DNA from: an uncultured Prevotella sp.
GTDB taxonomy: Bacteria; Bacteroidota; Bacteroidia; Bacteroidales; Bacteroidaceae
Direction of reading: 5' to 3'
NCBI GenBank assembly: GCA_900557405.1
Contig: USSF01000002.1
Coordinates: forward strand, 1 to 61,941
DNA: 61,941 nucleotides
A model generated the notes under the pieces. It did no database searches. It saw nothing but the letters and a program-made list of their open reading frames with translations, and was not told the origin of the DNA. The position numbers and the translations under genes were made by a program. Within the stretch, counting starts at the first letter, position 1; every line of letters starts with the position of its first letter. Of the stretch, positions 42,242 to 51,500 are shown one piece after another.

Positions 42242-43711
42242 TTATATCAGACCGATTTCCTTCAGTTTATTTTCGATTACGGCGACACCGCCCTTCACGT
42301 TGCTCTCGATATTGAGCGGCATCACAGGGTCGTGGAGCGACATGCGCAGCAACAGCCAACCGTCTTCGTCGGCATTGGTGCAGCTGATGCGTATACCCTC
42401 ATAGTTTGGCTCCACAATCGACCAGCCCGGCACGGCGGCAAACTTCTCCTTCATCTCCTGGAGCACCTTTGCGCCATACGCCTTGAAGTCGGATTCCATA
42501 ATTTTTATCCTTATCTCCTTGCTCTCCTCAGGCTGCTTCAGAGTGGCGATGATGTCCTGCAGCTGTTTGCCCTGCCTGTTGAGCTTGGCGGCATACACGA
42601 TGAGTTTAGCCACGAGATAGGCACCGTCGTCGAGGAAATAGTTCTCGCGCAAGGCGGCGTGGCCCGAAGTCTCTATCGCCAGCCAGCATTCCTCGCCCGA
42701 TTCGTTCAGGCGCTTTCCCTCATTAATCACGTTTCTGTAGCCACGGCGGAAGCGATGGTGCCTGCCGCCCTTAGAGCGGATGAACTCCGCCAGTCCGTCA
42801 GACGTGACGGAGTCTGTCACTATCGTGCTGCCGGGGTGCTCCTCGAGTATCACGGCGGAAATGAGTGCAATCAGCGCATTGCGGTTTATCGGGTCGCCCT
42901 TGTGGTCAACGATGGCCGAGCGGTCCACGTCGGTATCGAAGATTACGCCGAGGTCGGCATTGCTTTTCTTCACCGCCTCGCATACCGATGCCATAGCCTC
43001 GGCATTCTCAGGATTCGGGATATGGTTAGGGAAATGTCCGTCGGGATTAAGGAACTGGCTTCCTGTGGTCTCTGCACCGAGCGAGCGCAGCACCTTCTCG
43101 AAGAACCCTCCGTTGCCGTTGCCGGCATCCACGATGATGTGCATTCCGGCGAGGGGATGCAGATAGTCGTCGGAACCGACGCCGTCGCGGATATAGCGAG
43201 CAAGATGATGGGAATAGGCGGTCATGAAATCAAACGTGGCGCGGCAGCCTTCGCTACGCGGCGTATCGAAGTCGCCCCTTTCGGCAATGTCGAGTATGGC
43301 GGAGATGTCCTTCCCGTCGAGTCCGCCCTTGGGGGTGAAGAACTTCAGTCCGTTGCGGTTGAAAGGGAGGTGGCTCGCCGTGACCATCACGGCAGCCGCT
43401 GCCATAAGCGGAGCACTGACAGTGGTCATGAACATGGCCGGAGTGGACGCCAGTCCGCAGTCCACCACATTGGCGCCAGCCTCGTTTGCCCCTCTGATGA
43501 AAGCTTCCTTGATGCTATCTCCCGAGAGACGGCTGTCCGTTCCCACGGTAACCGTGAGGTCAGAGGTGTCGTTTCCGTTCCTTAGCCATTTCACGAACGC
43601 CTTTGCAATTGTCTCTATCACTTCCGGTGTAAGGTTCACGTGTTCACCCTCGACGCCTTCGAGCGCCACGCCCCTTATATCGGAGCCATTCTGTAGTTTT
43701 TTCCAGTTCAT
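42242..43711 (-). CDS. Phosphoglucomutase/phosphomannomutase family protein
   Basis: An alpha-D-phosphohexomutase that interconverts hexose 1- and 6-phosphates for surface sugar synthesis. The 489-residue protein has the phosphoserine loop TASHLPFNRNG (Ser113; the usual motif is TASHNP), metal ligands DTDVDR (Asp259, 261, 263) and the sugar loop ETSGH. A well-spaced promoter lies upstream. Substrate preference cannot be told from sequence. Confidence 0.92.
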   Translation of the reverse strand: MNWKKLQNGSDIRGVALEGVEGEHVNLTPEVIETIAKAFVKWLRNGNDTSDLTVTVGTDSRLSGDSIKEAFIRGANEAGANVVDCGLASTPAMFMTTVSAPLMAAAAVMVTASHLPFNRNGLKFFTPKGGLDGKDISAILDIAERGDFDTPRSEGCRATFDFMTAYSHHLARYIRDGVGSDDYLHPLAGMHIIVDAGNGNGGFFEKVLRSLGAETTGSQFLNPDGHFPNHIPNPENAEAMASVCEAVKKSNADLGVIFDTDVDRSAIVDHKGDPINRNALIALISAVILEEHPGSTIVTDSVTSDGLAEFIRSKGGRHHRFRRGYRNVINEGKRLNESGEECWLAIETSGHAALRENYFLDDGAYLVAKLIVYAAKLNRQGKQLQDIIATLKQPEESKEIRIKIMESDFKAYGAKVLQEMKEKFAAVPGWSIVEPNYEGIRISCTNADEDGWLLLRMSLHDPVMPLNIESNVKGGVAVIENKLKEIGLI

Positions 43712-43753
43712 GGATTAAATCGTTAGTTAAAAAAAAACGTTCATTTCTTCTTG

Positions 43754-43784
43754 CAAATATAATTATTATTTGTGTTTCAGCAAA
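43754..43784 (-). promoter_or_regulatory. Promoter of the phosphohexomutase gene
   Basis: On minus, TTTG (43784-43781), a 19-bp spacer and TATATTTG (43761-43754). The leader is about 36 nt. Confidence 0.75.
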
Positions 43785-43889
43785 TTTTTCATGCCGATAA
43801 ATAGACTTTCGGGAATGTTTTTTTATATATCCTGTCATCGGGTGATAGTTTTCATATCCAGCGGATTACGGATCCGGCATGGAGACAGC

Positions 43890-43924
43890 GGGGATGAAGG
43901 GGATGAAGGAGGGGATGGAGGGGG
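43890..43924 (+). other. Possible G-quadruplex motif
   Basis: Four runs of at least four G (43890-43893, 43899-43902, 43911-43914, 43920-43924) separated by 5, 8 and 5 bases, built from GGGGATGAA repeats. It lies between divergent promoters in the 328-bp gap between the phosphohexomutase and tRNA-Val genes. Confidence 0.55.
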
Positions 43925-43982
43925 AAAGGAAGGAGTATCTGTGGGGAAAACGGAAAAAGATAGTAAAAAAAACATTAATTGT

Positions 43983-44013
43983 TTTGTCAGTTCAAAAAGA
44001 AAGTGTACTTTTG
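43983..44013 (+). promoter_or_regulatory. tRNA-Val promoter
   Basis: TTTG (43983-43986), a 19-bp spacer and TACTTTTG (44006-44013), 26 bp before the tRNA. Confidence 0.78.
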
Positions 44014-44039
44014 CCTTCGGTTTTCAAGAACAAGAAGAA

Positions 44040-44117
44040 AGGGGCGTAGCCCAGCTGGTTTAGAGCGCTGCAGTCACATTGCAGAGGTCATCGGTTCGAG
44101 CCCGATCGTCCCTACCA
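44040..44117 (+). tRNA. tRNA-Val (anticodon CAC)
   Basis: Acceptor AGGGGCG pairs with CGTCCCT (one G-U), anticodon stem CTGCA/TGCAG around loop GTCACAT gives CAC (GTG codon), and the T-arm is ATCGG-TTCGAGC-CCGAT. CCA is encoded, unlike in the other two tRNAs here. The D-stem GCCC/GAGC has one mismatch. A terminator follows. Confidence 0.88.
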
Positions 44118-44132
44118 ATTCTTCCAATAACA

Positions 44133-44185
44133 GACATCCGCTTTTTCGGCAGTTTTGCCGCATGAAGCGGATGTCGTTGTTTTTT
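44133..44185 (+). terminator. tRNA-Val terminator
   Basis: Stem GACATCCGCT (44133-44142) and AGCGGATGTC (44166-44175) with an inner CGGC/GCCG stem, followed by a T-rich tail. Confidence 0.85.
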
Positions 44186-44328
44186 ATAAAGCATTCATTA
44201 TAGCCCGCAGCAGACCTGGCGGCAGATTATGAGAGGGGCGATGGGTATTCCATAATGACATACTTGCAAGGGTTTTGCGGGATAACCACGCAAAAAGTAT
44301 GTATATTACACAACAAAGGTTAAAAACG

Positions 44329-44360
44329 TTTCCGATTATCAATTAAAGGTATTATTTTTG
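44329..44360 (+). promoter_or_regulatory. lemA promoter
   Basis: TATTTTTG (44353-44360) preceded 20 bp upstream by TTTC (44329-44332), one base off the -33 consensus. Confidence 0.55.
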
Positions 44361-44501
44361 TAGCAATCTAATTGAAGCTTGCGTATTATAGGCAAGAGAG
44401 AACAACATTATTAACCGCTCCGCAGGCGGCGCCACCGGATAAAGCCAACATACAAGAAGACATCCAAGGAGCTGCAGGCGGAACAAAAAAACAAAAAGAT
44501 T

Positions 44502-45068
44502 ATGTCTACAACAACAATTGTGATTCTGGTGATCGTCCTGCTGCTCGTGATATGGGCAGTGAGTATCTACAACAATCTGGTGAAGCTGCGCAACAACCGC
44601 GAGAATGCCTTCGCCAACATCGACGTGCAGCTGAAGCAGCGCTACGACCTCATCCCGCAGCTCGTATCTACGGTGAAGGGATATGCCACGCATGAGCGTG
44701 AGGTGCTGGAGCGCGTCACTGCAGCCCGCAGCGCAGCGATGGGAGCAACGACGGTGAACGAGAAGGTGCAGGCGGACAACATGATGACCAGCGCCCTCGC
44801 CGGACTGAAGGTGTCGCTTGAGGCTTATCCCGAACTGAAGGCCAACCAGAACTTCATGCAGCTGCAGAGCGAGATTGCAGACATCGAGAACAAGCTCGCC
44901 GCCGTGCGCCGCTTCTTCAATTCGGCAACACGTGAGCTCAACAATGCCGTGGAGACTTTCCCGGGCAACATCTTCGCCAAGATGTTCGGATTCTCACGCC
45001 AGCCGATGTTCGAGGTGCCGCAGGAAAACCGTGCGGCTATGGAGAAGGCACCGGAGATTAAATTCTAA
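44502..45068 (+). CDS. lemA: LemA-family membrane protein
   Basis: A 188-residue protein with one N-terminal membrane helix (TTIVILVIVLLLVIWAVSIY) and a long-helix LemA domain (NRENAFANIDVQLKQRYDLI). The molecular role is not established. It lies upstream of an M48 peptidase, a pairing common in bacteria; the gap is filled by an ATTCTTC hairpin array. Confidence 0.93.
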   Translation: MSTTTIVILVIVLLLVIWAVSIYNNLVKLRNNRENAFANIDVQLKQRYDLIPQLVSTVKGYATHEREVLERVTAARSAAMGATTVNEKVQADNMMTSALAGLKVSLEAYPELKANQNFMQLQSEIADIENKLAAVRRFFNSATRELNNAVETFPGNIFAKMFGFSRQPMFEVPQENRAAMEKAPEIKF

Positions 45069-45192
45069 ATGAAGAATGAAGAATGAAGAATGAAAGTTTG
45101 AAAACAGTTCTCGCTTACAGCGTTCAGAACTCGTAGGATATATAGATTAATTTTTCATTCAAAAACGATTCTTCATTCTTCATTCTTCATTT
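45067..45192. repeat. ATTCTTC array with perfect 25-bp inverted arms
   Basis: 45067-45091 (starting in the lemA stop codon) is the exact inverse complement of 45168-45192, enclosing 76 bp. The layout matches the array at 41415, though the interior differs. Confidence 0.88.
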
Positions 45193-45221
45193 AAAATGAT
45201 TCTAAACTCTAAACTCAAATT

Positions 45222-46238
45222 ATGAAATACGTAGGAATGCAAACCCAGATAAGCCGGAACAACAGGATGACATTCCTGTTGCTGCTGATGTTTCCGCTTA
45301 TCATCCTGGGAGTGGTATGGGCGTTCATCGCCCTTGTCAACTACTTCGGCAACGGATATTACGACCAGTACGGCAATCTGGTGCACGAGATGGATGCAGC
45401 CACCGTGGAATATTATTTCCTCAACTCGCTGCCATGGGTAGTGGGCGGAGTGGGAATATGGTTCGCCATAGCCTATCTCTTCAACAGTTCGATGGTGAAG
45501 GCGGCGACAAAGGCACGCACTCTCACAAGGAAGGAGAACCCCAGGGTATACAATATCGTGGAGAACCTCTGCATGACCGCCGGCATGGACATGCCGAAGG
45601 TGAACGTGGTGGACGACCCGCAGCTCAACGCTTTTGCGAGCGGAATAAACAAGAGCAGCTACACCGTCACCGTGACGACAGGACTGATGAAAGTGCTCAA
45701 CGACGAGGAGCTTGCCGGAGTAATCGGCCATGAACTGACACATATCCGCAACCACGACACACGACTGCTCATCACGAGCATCATCTTCGTGGGAATCATC
45801 TCCACTGTGATGAGCATGATAGTGCAGACGATGTACAACATGATGTGGTTCGGAGGCGGCAGCCGCAGGATAAGCAGCAGCGACGATGACGACCGCGGCA
45901 ACGGCGTCGCCGTGATAGTGGTGCTGATAATAGGCTATGCGCTCTGTGCCGTGGCATATCTCTTCACTGCACTCACGCGTTTCGCCATCAGCCGCAAGCG
46001 CGAGTATATGGCGGATGCCGGCGGAGCGGAACTCTGCGGCAACCCTCTCGCCCTGGCCTCAGCACTGAGGAAGATAAGCCGCAAACCCGGTCTGCAGGAC
46101 GTGAAGCGCGACGACGTAGCCCAGCTCTTCATCATCCACCCGCAGAAGTTCGCCGGTGGAGCCATGAACTTTCTGTCATCGCTCTTCTCCACCCATCCCG
46201 ACACAAAGAAGCGCATCGAGATACTGGAGCAGTTCTGA
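45222..46238 (+). CDS. htpX: M48-family membrane metalloprotease (HtpX-like)
   Basis: A zinc protease for membrane-protein quality control. The 338-residue protein has two N-terminal membrane segments, zinc motif HELTH (His170, His174; Glu171 catalytic), a further pair of hydrophobic segments and the third-ligand region REYMADAGGAEL. A Gly/Ser/Asp-rich loop (GGGSRRISSSDDDDRGNG) sits between. HtpX versus another M48 subgroup is not certain. Confidence 0.9.
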   Translation: MKYVGMQTQISRNNRMTFLLLLMFPLIILGVVWAFIALVNYFGNGYYDQYGNLVHEMDAATVEYYFLNSLPWVVGGVGIWFAIAYLFNSSMVKAATKARTLTRKENPRVYNIVENLCMTAGMDMPKVNVVDDPQLNAFASGINKSSYTVTVTTGLMKVLNDEELAGVIGHELTHIRNHDTRLLITSIIFVGIISTVMSMIVQTMYNMMWFGGGSRRISSSDDDDRGNGVAVIVVLIIGYALCAVAYLFTALTRFAISRKREYMADAGGAELCGNPLALASALRKISRKPGLQDVKRDDVAQLFIIHPQKFAGGAMNFLSSLFSTHPDTKKRIEILEQF

Positions 46239-46245
46239 CCCGCAT

Positions 46246-46345
46246 GATATTGCCGGGAATCGGACAATCAGGGAAAACACTATTACTCCCGAATATACAG
46301 TAAGCCACTCAGATATTCCCTGATTGTCCGATTCCCGACAATATC
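46246..46345. repeat. 30-bp inverted repeat after htpX
   Basis: 46246-46275 and 46316-46345 are inverse complements at 29 of 30 positions, with a 40-bp loop. The one mismatch is C/A in plus RNA but U-G in minus RNA. It begins 7 bp after the htpX stop and no T-run follows on either side. Confidence 0.9.
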
Positions 46346-46428
46346 CATACTTACAATAATAAATAAGGTTATTATTTCCTGTCTATGCATTTACCCCCAA
46401 ACGGTCATCAGGACGTTTTTGTATCTTT

Positions 46429-46809
46429 TTATAACCAGCTGCAGTCTTTATCCAGAAAATATGTTATTGCATCAGACAGTGCATCCAAATTATTCTTGAC
46501 CACATCAAAAACGATGTCGCCATCTATATCAAAATATCCGTGAGCAATATGATTACGTATGCCGATAACGTCTTTCCAAGGAATTTCCGGGCGCTCTTGC
46601 AAAAGCTTGGAATCTGTAATTTTGTCAATCTGCCGGATTGTTTCCCCTATTGCCTCTATCAGCATACAACTGGCAGCAAGGTTTTTCATGCCTTCCGGTG
46701 AGCTATAGTAATCGTCTGCGCAAAGAATGCTTTCGTTCCATACTTTTAACTGCTGTATAGCATTGTCAATCTGCTGCAACAAGCCTTTCAATCTGTCACT
46801 TGATGACAT
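46429..46809 (-). CDS. hepT: HepT-family toxin (HEPN ribonuclease)
   Basis: A 126-residue all-alpha HEPN protein (DUF86). RNHIAHGY (about 96-103) is the R-x4-H-x-Y active-site motif of HepT toxins, which act as RNases or are neutralised by AMPylation. It overlaps mntA by 14 bp and is translated second. It could also act as a general HEPN-type RNase outside a strict toxin role. Confidence 0.93.
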   Translation of the reverse strand: MSSSDRLKGLLQQIDNAIQQLKVWNESILCADDYYSSPEGMKNLAASCMLIEAIGETIRQIDKITDSKLLQERPEIPWKDVIGIRNHIAHGYFDIDGDIVFDVVKNNLDALSDAITYFLDKDCSWL

Positions 46810-47092
46810 AAATCCCCTCCTTTTCTATTTCGTCCAACAAATACGGATTGATATGCTTGTGGAGTCTGATGACATCAACGGAACATTGAAGAAGGTCTTC
46901 AAGGAAGCGTTTCAGTCTTACAACCATATAGACTTTCGGCGCCATGTCGACACAAACGTCCACATCGCTACCTTCATGCTGCTCGTTTCTTGATACGGAA
47001 CCGAAAATGCGCAATGACCTTATGCCGAAGTCACGCTTAAGTTCCTCGGTTTTAGACGATATCAGCGATATGTATTCTTTTGTTGTCTTCAT
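46796..47092 (-). CDS. mntA: MntA-type nucleotidyltransferase antitoxin
   Basis: A 98-residue minimal nucleotidyltransferase with GS-x10-DVD (GSVSRNEQHEGSDVDV, about 31-46), the signature of MntA antitoxins that AMPylate HepT. It comes first in the operon. A TTG-N19-TAACTTTG promoter lies just upstream. Confidence 0.93.
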   Translation of the reverse strand: MKTTKEYISLISSKTEELKRDFGIRSLRIFGSVSRNEQHEGSDVDVCVDMAPKVYMVVRLKRFLEDLLQCSVDVIRLHKHINPYLLDEIEKEGIYVIK

Positions 47093-47114
47093 TGGATAAA
47101 AATATAACCTGACG

Positions 47115-47144
47115 CAAAGTTAATGATTTTATTGGAAAAGACAA
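47115..47144 (-). promoter_or_regulatory. Promoter of the mntA-hepT operon
   Basis: On minus, TTG (47144-47142), a 19-bp spacer and TAACTTTG (47122-47115), 23 bp before the mntA start. Confidence 0.6.
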
Positions 47145-47246
47145 GGAAAACGATGACAAACTCTATCATTCGCCTTGTTTTTTCTCATATACAAAGCAGA
47201 AAGCTCTATAATCAAGTTAAGCCACCATATCGTTTTGCCACAAAAG

Positions 47247-47306
47247 TGAAAAAATCATCCTGCATACGAGCGACGATTGACATTCGCATCGCAATGCAGG
47301 ATGATT
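47247..47306 (-). terminator. Terminator after the 351-residue secreted protein gene
   Basis: AATCATCCTGCAT (47253-47265) and ATGCAGGATGATT (47294-47306) form a perfect 13-bp stem; the minus strand continues into TTTTTTC. It lies 33 nt past the stop at 47339. Confidence 0.82.
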
Positions 47307-47338
47307 TCTTTATCTATCCGTAAGTATTCGGATTGTCT

Positions 47339-48394
47339 TTATCTCATTATTGTCTTGAAGGTGCGTGTCTTGCCATCGGCAAACGTCTTCACCACAACGT
47401 TTACGCCCTTCTGCGGAGCCTGGAGCCGTGCGCCGTCAAGGCTGAAATACTGTGTGGAGAGAGCCTCTGTCTGGTCGTCGGCTGTGGTGCGTGCTATGCC
47501 GTCGGTGGTGGACAGTTTCGTTCCGTCGGTGAATTTAATCGTAGTCTTGGCGATTTTACCAAGATAATAGTTGGACGTGCTGCTTGAAGTCCAGTTGTCG
47601 AGCGTCACGCCGTCCTCGTCCCATGTGCCTGTGATGCCGGTTGCATTATATTTGTCGGCAGCCCAGTCAGCACTCTGCGTATAGAAGTCACCGAATTTAT
47701 AATCGTCGGCGTCATATACTTTCTGACGCGGGATGCTGACGGTGTGGTTGGCATAGAGCTTGATAGAGACGTCCAATCCCTTGTCGCCGAAGTTCTCCAC
47801 GATAAGCGAGTCGCCGGCTTCATTCATGCGCAAGATCACGTTTGACTCATCGTCCTCATACTGCGGTTTGCCGTCAGAGCCCACGAAATAGGAGTTGTGC
47901 ATGAGTCCGTTGGCAGGTTTGATGACAGTCTTCTCCACCACATCGAAATAGTGGTCCATGTATGGGCCGCTGTTGATGTATACAGCCCATGGGTTCAGCG
48001 TGATGATGCCCGTTTCGGGGTCGATGGTTCCGGTTACGGGAGTCTTGCGGTCGGGCGAAAGCGATGATGTGGTCAAAATGATGTTGGTGAAGTCGCTCTC
48101 TCCGTAGGTTTTGTCCGTATAGAAGAGCTGTGAAGGAATGGTGAGCGAACAGTCAGCCATGTTCACCTTCGCCTTCAGCTCCGTGCCGTAATCAAAGAGG
48201 TTGTAGATTATGATGGTGTCCTTTTCGCCGGCGTGTATAGTCACCGAACTGCCCTCGAACTTAGGGTCCTCCTTCATCGAGGTGGTCTTGTTTATGTATT
48301 GTCCCACGAGGTCGTTGATTGTAGTGATTTTCTTGGCCATGGATGTGGTGCAACCCATTGCAAGAGCCAGCATTGTGTAGATGATTTTCTTCAT
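47339..48394 (-). CDS. Secreted protein with tail-like C-terminus
   Basis: A 351-residue exported protein (signal MKKIIYTMLALAMGCTTSMA). The body is beta-rich, with three similar blocks (VTIHAGEKDTIIIYNLFDYG; MNEAGDSLIVENFGDKGLDV; VTGTIDPETGIITLNPWAVY). The end YFSLDGARLQ...GVNVVVKTFADGKTRTFKTIMR resembles the tails of the next genes but is less regular. Family and function are not recognised. The TSMAKK cleavage site and absence of a usable lipobox favour signal peptidase I. Confidence 0.8.
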   Translation of the reverse strand: MKKIIYTMLALAMGCTTSMAKKITTINDLVGQYINKTTSMKEDPKFEGSSVTIHAGEKDTIIIYNLFDYGTELKAKVNMADCSLTIPSQLFYTDKTYGESDFTNIILTTSSLSPDRKTPVTGTIDPETGIITLNPWAVYINSGPYMDHYFDVVEKTVIKPANGLMHNSYFVGSDGKPQYEDDESNVILRMNEAGDSLIVENFGDKGLDVSIKLYANHTVSIPRQKVYDADDYKFGDFYTQSADWAADKYNATGITGTWDEDGVTLDNWTSSSTSNYYLGKIAKTTIKFTDGTKLSTTDGIARTTADDQTEALSTQYFSLDGARLQAPQKGVNVVVKTFADGKTRTFKTIMR

Positions 48395-48510
48395 ACTCTT
48401 ATTGTTTTAATAAATGAACTATATTATGCTTGGATGAAAACAAGCCGTAATTCTAAAATGAGGTAACTGTAACCGATAAGTCCCAAAACGGTCGTCAGGA
48501 CGTAAATCAG

Positions 48511-48572
48511 GAAAAAAGGACCTCCCGCCCGACTTTGTACCGTCAGAATGGGGACGAAGCCGTGACGGGAGG
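48511..48572 (-). terminator. Terminator after the 1153-residue protein gene
   Basis: CCTCCCG (48521-48527) pairs with CGGGAGG (48566-48572); on minus the stem is followed by TCCTTTTTTCC. It lies 17 nt past the stop at 48589. Confidence 0.78.
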
Positions 48573-48588
48573 AAGATAGACAGTTTCC

Positions 48589-51500
48589 TTATTTGACGAT
48601 TACTTTCTTCTTTCCCATGATGTAGACGCCGCTCTTGAGAGTCTTCACGTTGCCGCCGGTCTCAACGAGTCTGCCGTCGAGTGTGTATATCTTTCCAGCA
48701 CTGCCTGCATCATCTGAAGAGACTCCGCTGATACCGTTGACGATGCGCTCACCGAATATGATTTCGAGGGTCTTCGCCTTGTCGGCAGGAACATACAGGG
48801 CGGCCTTGGTGGCGTACATTGCGTCGCCTGTCTCACCTACAGCCTGGAATGTCTTGTCGGCGGAAATCACCATGCAAGCCGTGTCTTCTGTCGCAGCAAG
48901 ACGCTTGCCGCTATAGGTTCCGACGAGTTTCACCGGTTCTGCCACAGCCGTACCTGCCTCAACATCGGTGGTGAAGTCTTCGTTGGTGAACGTAACGTCT
49001 GCCGCCGGCTTGAATACATACGGAGTGTTCTCCTTCAAATCCTTCTTGTCGGATATTTCGCTGAAGTATACCTTATTCCCGGCTGCGTCATACTCCTTGA
49101 GCTGCCAGTATTCACCATCAGGGTATTTTGCCACAGCCGGCAGGATTACTGTAGTCCATTCACCGGCCTTCAGCATGATTTCCTTCCTGATGACATTGTA
49201 TGCCACGGTAGTGGTGCCGCCGGTCATATCGATGGTTTCAAGAGCCGGAGCGATGTAGCCGTCAACCTTGAAGTCAGGCGTGTAGACACGCTCGTTCTGG
49301 ATGATGTCAACGGCAAACTTTCCGTCCTTGTCCGTCTTGGCATAATACTCCACATTGTCGCTCGTCAGCTTCACGTCGATGCCTTCGATGCCGATTTCGC
49401 CGTCGGCAATTGTGCCGTATAGCGTTGCGGGTTCAACGTATATCTGCAGCGTTGCGGCAGGCAGATAGCGGGCTGCGGTAATCTCATCCTCGGTGTAGTT
49501 GGAGATGTCGCTGTCATAGCTGTATGACACCGTACGGACGAGACAGTGGGTCTGGTCTGTATTGTCCACCTCAAAGCTCGTGTATGCCGTTGAAGTCTTG
49601 CTCTCAGCCTCTGAATAGAAACGCAGACGCAGGTTCTTTCCGGTATATTCAAACGGAGTGTCGAATGTCACGTTCAGGAGTTCCGTAGCCGTGTAGCCCA
49701 CCTTCTTGAACGTGTAATCGGCATCATATACCTTCTGCATCTTCGCTGTGTCGCCGGCCAGAGTCTTTGTCTGTGTGTCCACAGCCTCATCCTCGGTATT
49801 CTCGATGTATATGCGCAGACGGGTGGTGAGGTCGGAAGACCCCTTCGTGCCGCGCAGCGTGATACCCGTAACCTTGTCGCCGGCATTCAGATTCTTTATC
49901 CTTCCGGCAGTATATACCACCTCGCTCTCCGAGAGGTAGCCGCCTCCGAGATTCAGCGGAGCAAAAGAGTTTGTGGTCTTTGCGTCGCCGAGCGTTGCAT
50001 CGCGGGAAATCTTCTCCTTGGCCACCATTACCTCCATGACGTCAGTCTTCAGCGTATCCTTGCCGAATACGAATTCTGCGTATGCCATAAGCTTTCCGTC
50101 GGCATGAGGGGTGTATTCAAACGTGTTGTCCACCGTAGCACTCTTGCCTATCTCAACGGCCGTGCTTGCCACGGAGTCCTTCTTCTCATATGTGGTTCCG
50201 TCCTCTTTCATCTCCACGATATAGAGCATCGAACTGTAGGAGTCAGCTGCCTCTACCTTGTCCTGACAGTTCTTGAGCGAAACCTTGAAGGTTGCCACGT
50301 TGTTCACCATGGCCTTGTCCGGAGCCGCAGCGGCAGAGATTGCCACGTCGTGATCCTTCACGATGCGCTTGAATCCGTAGATGTTGTCGATGGCGATGTC
50401 CTTGCCCTTGAATGCAATGAACCATTTTCCTGCCGGGATTCCGCTTACCGACACATTGCGCAGGTCGTAATAGCCTGATGTGGAAATCTCGTCATAGGCA
50501 AACTCCTTAGCCTGTGTCCAGTTGCTGCGGTCGGCAGAATACATAATCTGCAGTTTGCTGCTGTAGGAATACCTTGCGCTGATGTCGAACGTGAGACTCT
50601 CTCCCTCTGCTATCTCAAGGAGCGGAGTGGAGAACTGGTCAAGACTGTAGCTGCTGCTGTTGCGAATCACGTATTTGTTGCCGTTGGAGCTGTCCCAGCT
50701 TTCCACCTTGAAGTCGCTGCCTTCAATCTGTATGCCGCCAGGCATAGGCTTGCCATATTCAAAATCCTCGAAGTCCACGAGATATTTCTCCGGATCGAGC
50801 ACGAGTCCCTTGAGTTCCATGCTTACCGGATCCACATCGTCTGCCGTCACGGTGAAGCTGCCGCCACATTCGCCGAAGACTTCCGTGCCGAGCGTTATGT
50901 CGAAGTCGACGGTCTGCTTTGCCGCCACAGTCTGCGGCGTGAGTGTGGTGGTGAATCCCTGCGGCACGTCAACCTTCGTGATGACGAGCGGGGCAGTTCC
51001 CTTGTTCGCTATCTTATAGCTCTGCGTCTTTGCCTCGTTTATCCTGCCGAAGTTCTCCACAGAACCATTCTTTATCGCCGTTTCGTATTTGTTCTGGAGC
51101 ACCATTTCCGGAGCGTATGCCACGGGCGAGATCTTTCCCGTCGTGGCAGTGGTTCCCGTCACGTTCTCCTTCACCGTCAGTGTGAATCCCTTGCCTGTGG
51201 CGCTATAGTCAAGATCTGTCAATGGAATCTGCACGTCTGCCGTTGCTCCCTTCTCGAGGTCCTTGCCGATGGCAACGTTCTTCAGTTTCGCATTGTCGGC
51301 ATCAATGACGCTCAGTGTCATTCCCTCGTCTGTCGAAAGGAGCTTCATGTCGCCCGTGTTGCTCACTGTTGCCGTGATTGTCACGTCAAACTTGTTCTCC
51401 GCATTACATACAGGAGCGGTGTCGGCAATCTTCACGTTGCTCACGGTCATACCCTTCTGCAGTTCAAGCTCTGCCGTACCGTTTACGGCGAAGTCATCCA

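Larger units (their letters stand above)
44118..44501. other. Intergenic region between tRNA-Val and lemA
   Basis: No gene is seen. It holds the tRNA terminator and the lemA -7 element. The lemA leader is about 135 nt, long for this window, and shows no recognised riboswitch. Confidence 0.55.

Noticed and set aside
43770..44063. A 97-codon open frame running into tRNA-Val
   Set aside because: It runs through the G-rich motif and the tRNA promoter into the tRNA; no coding features.
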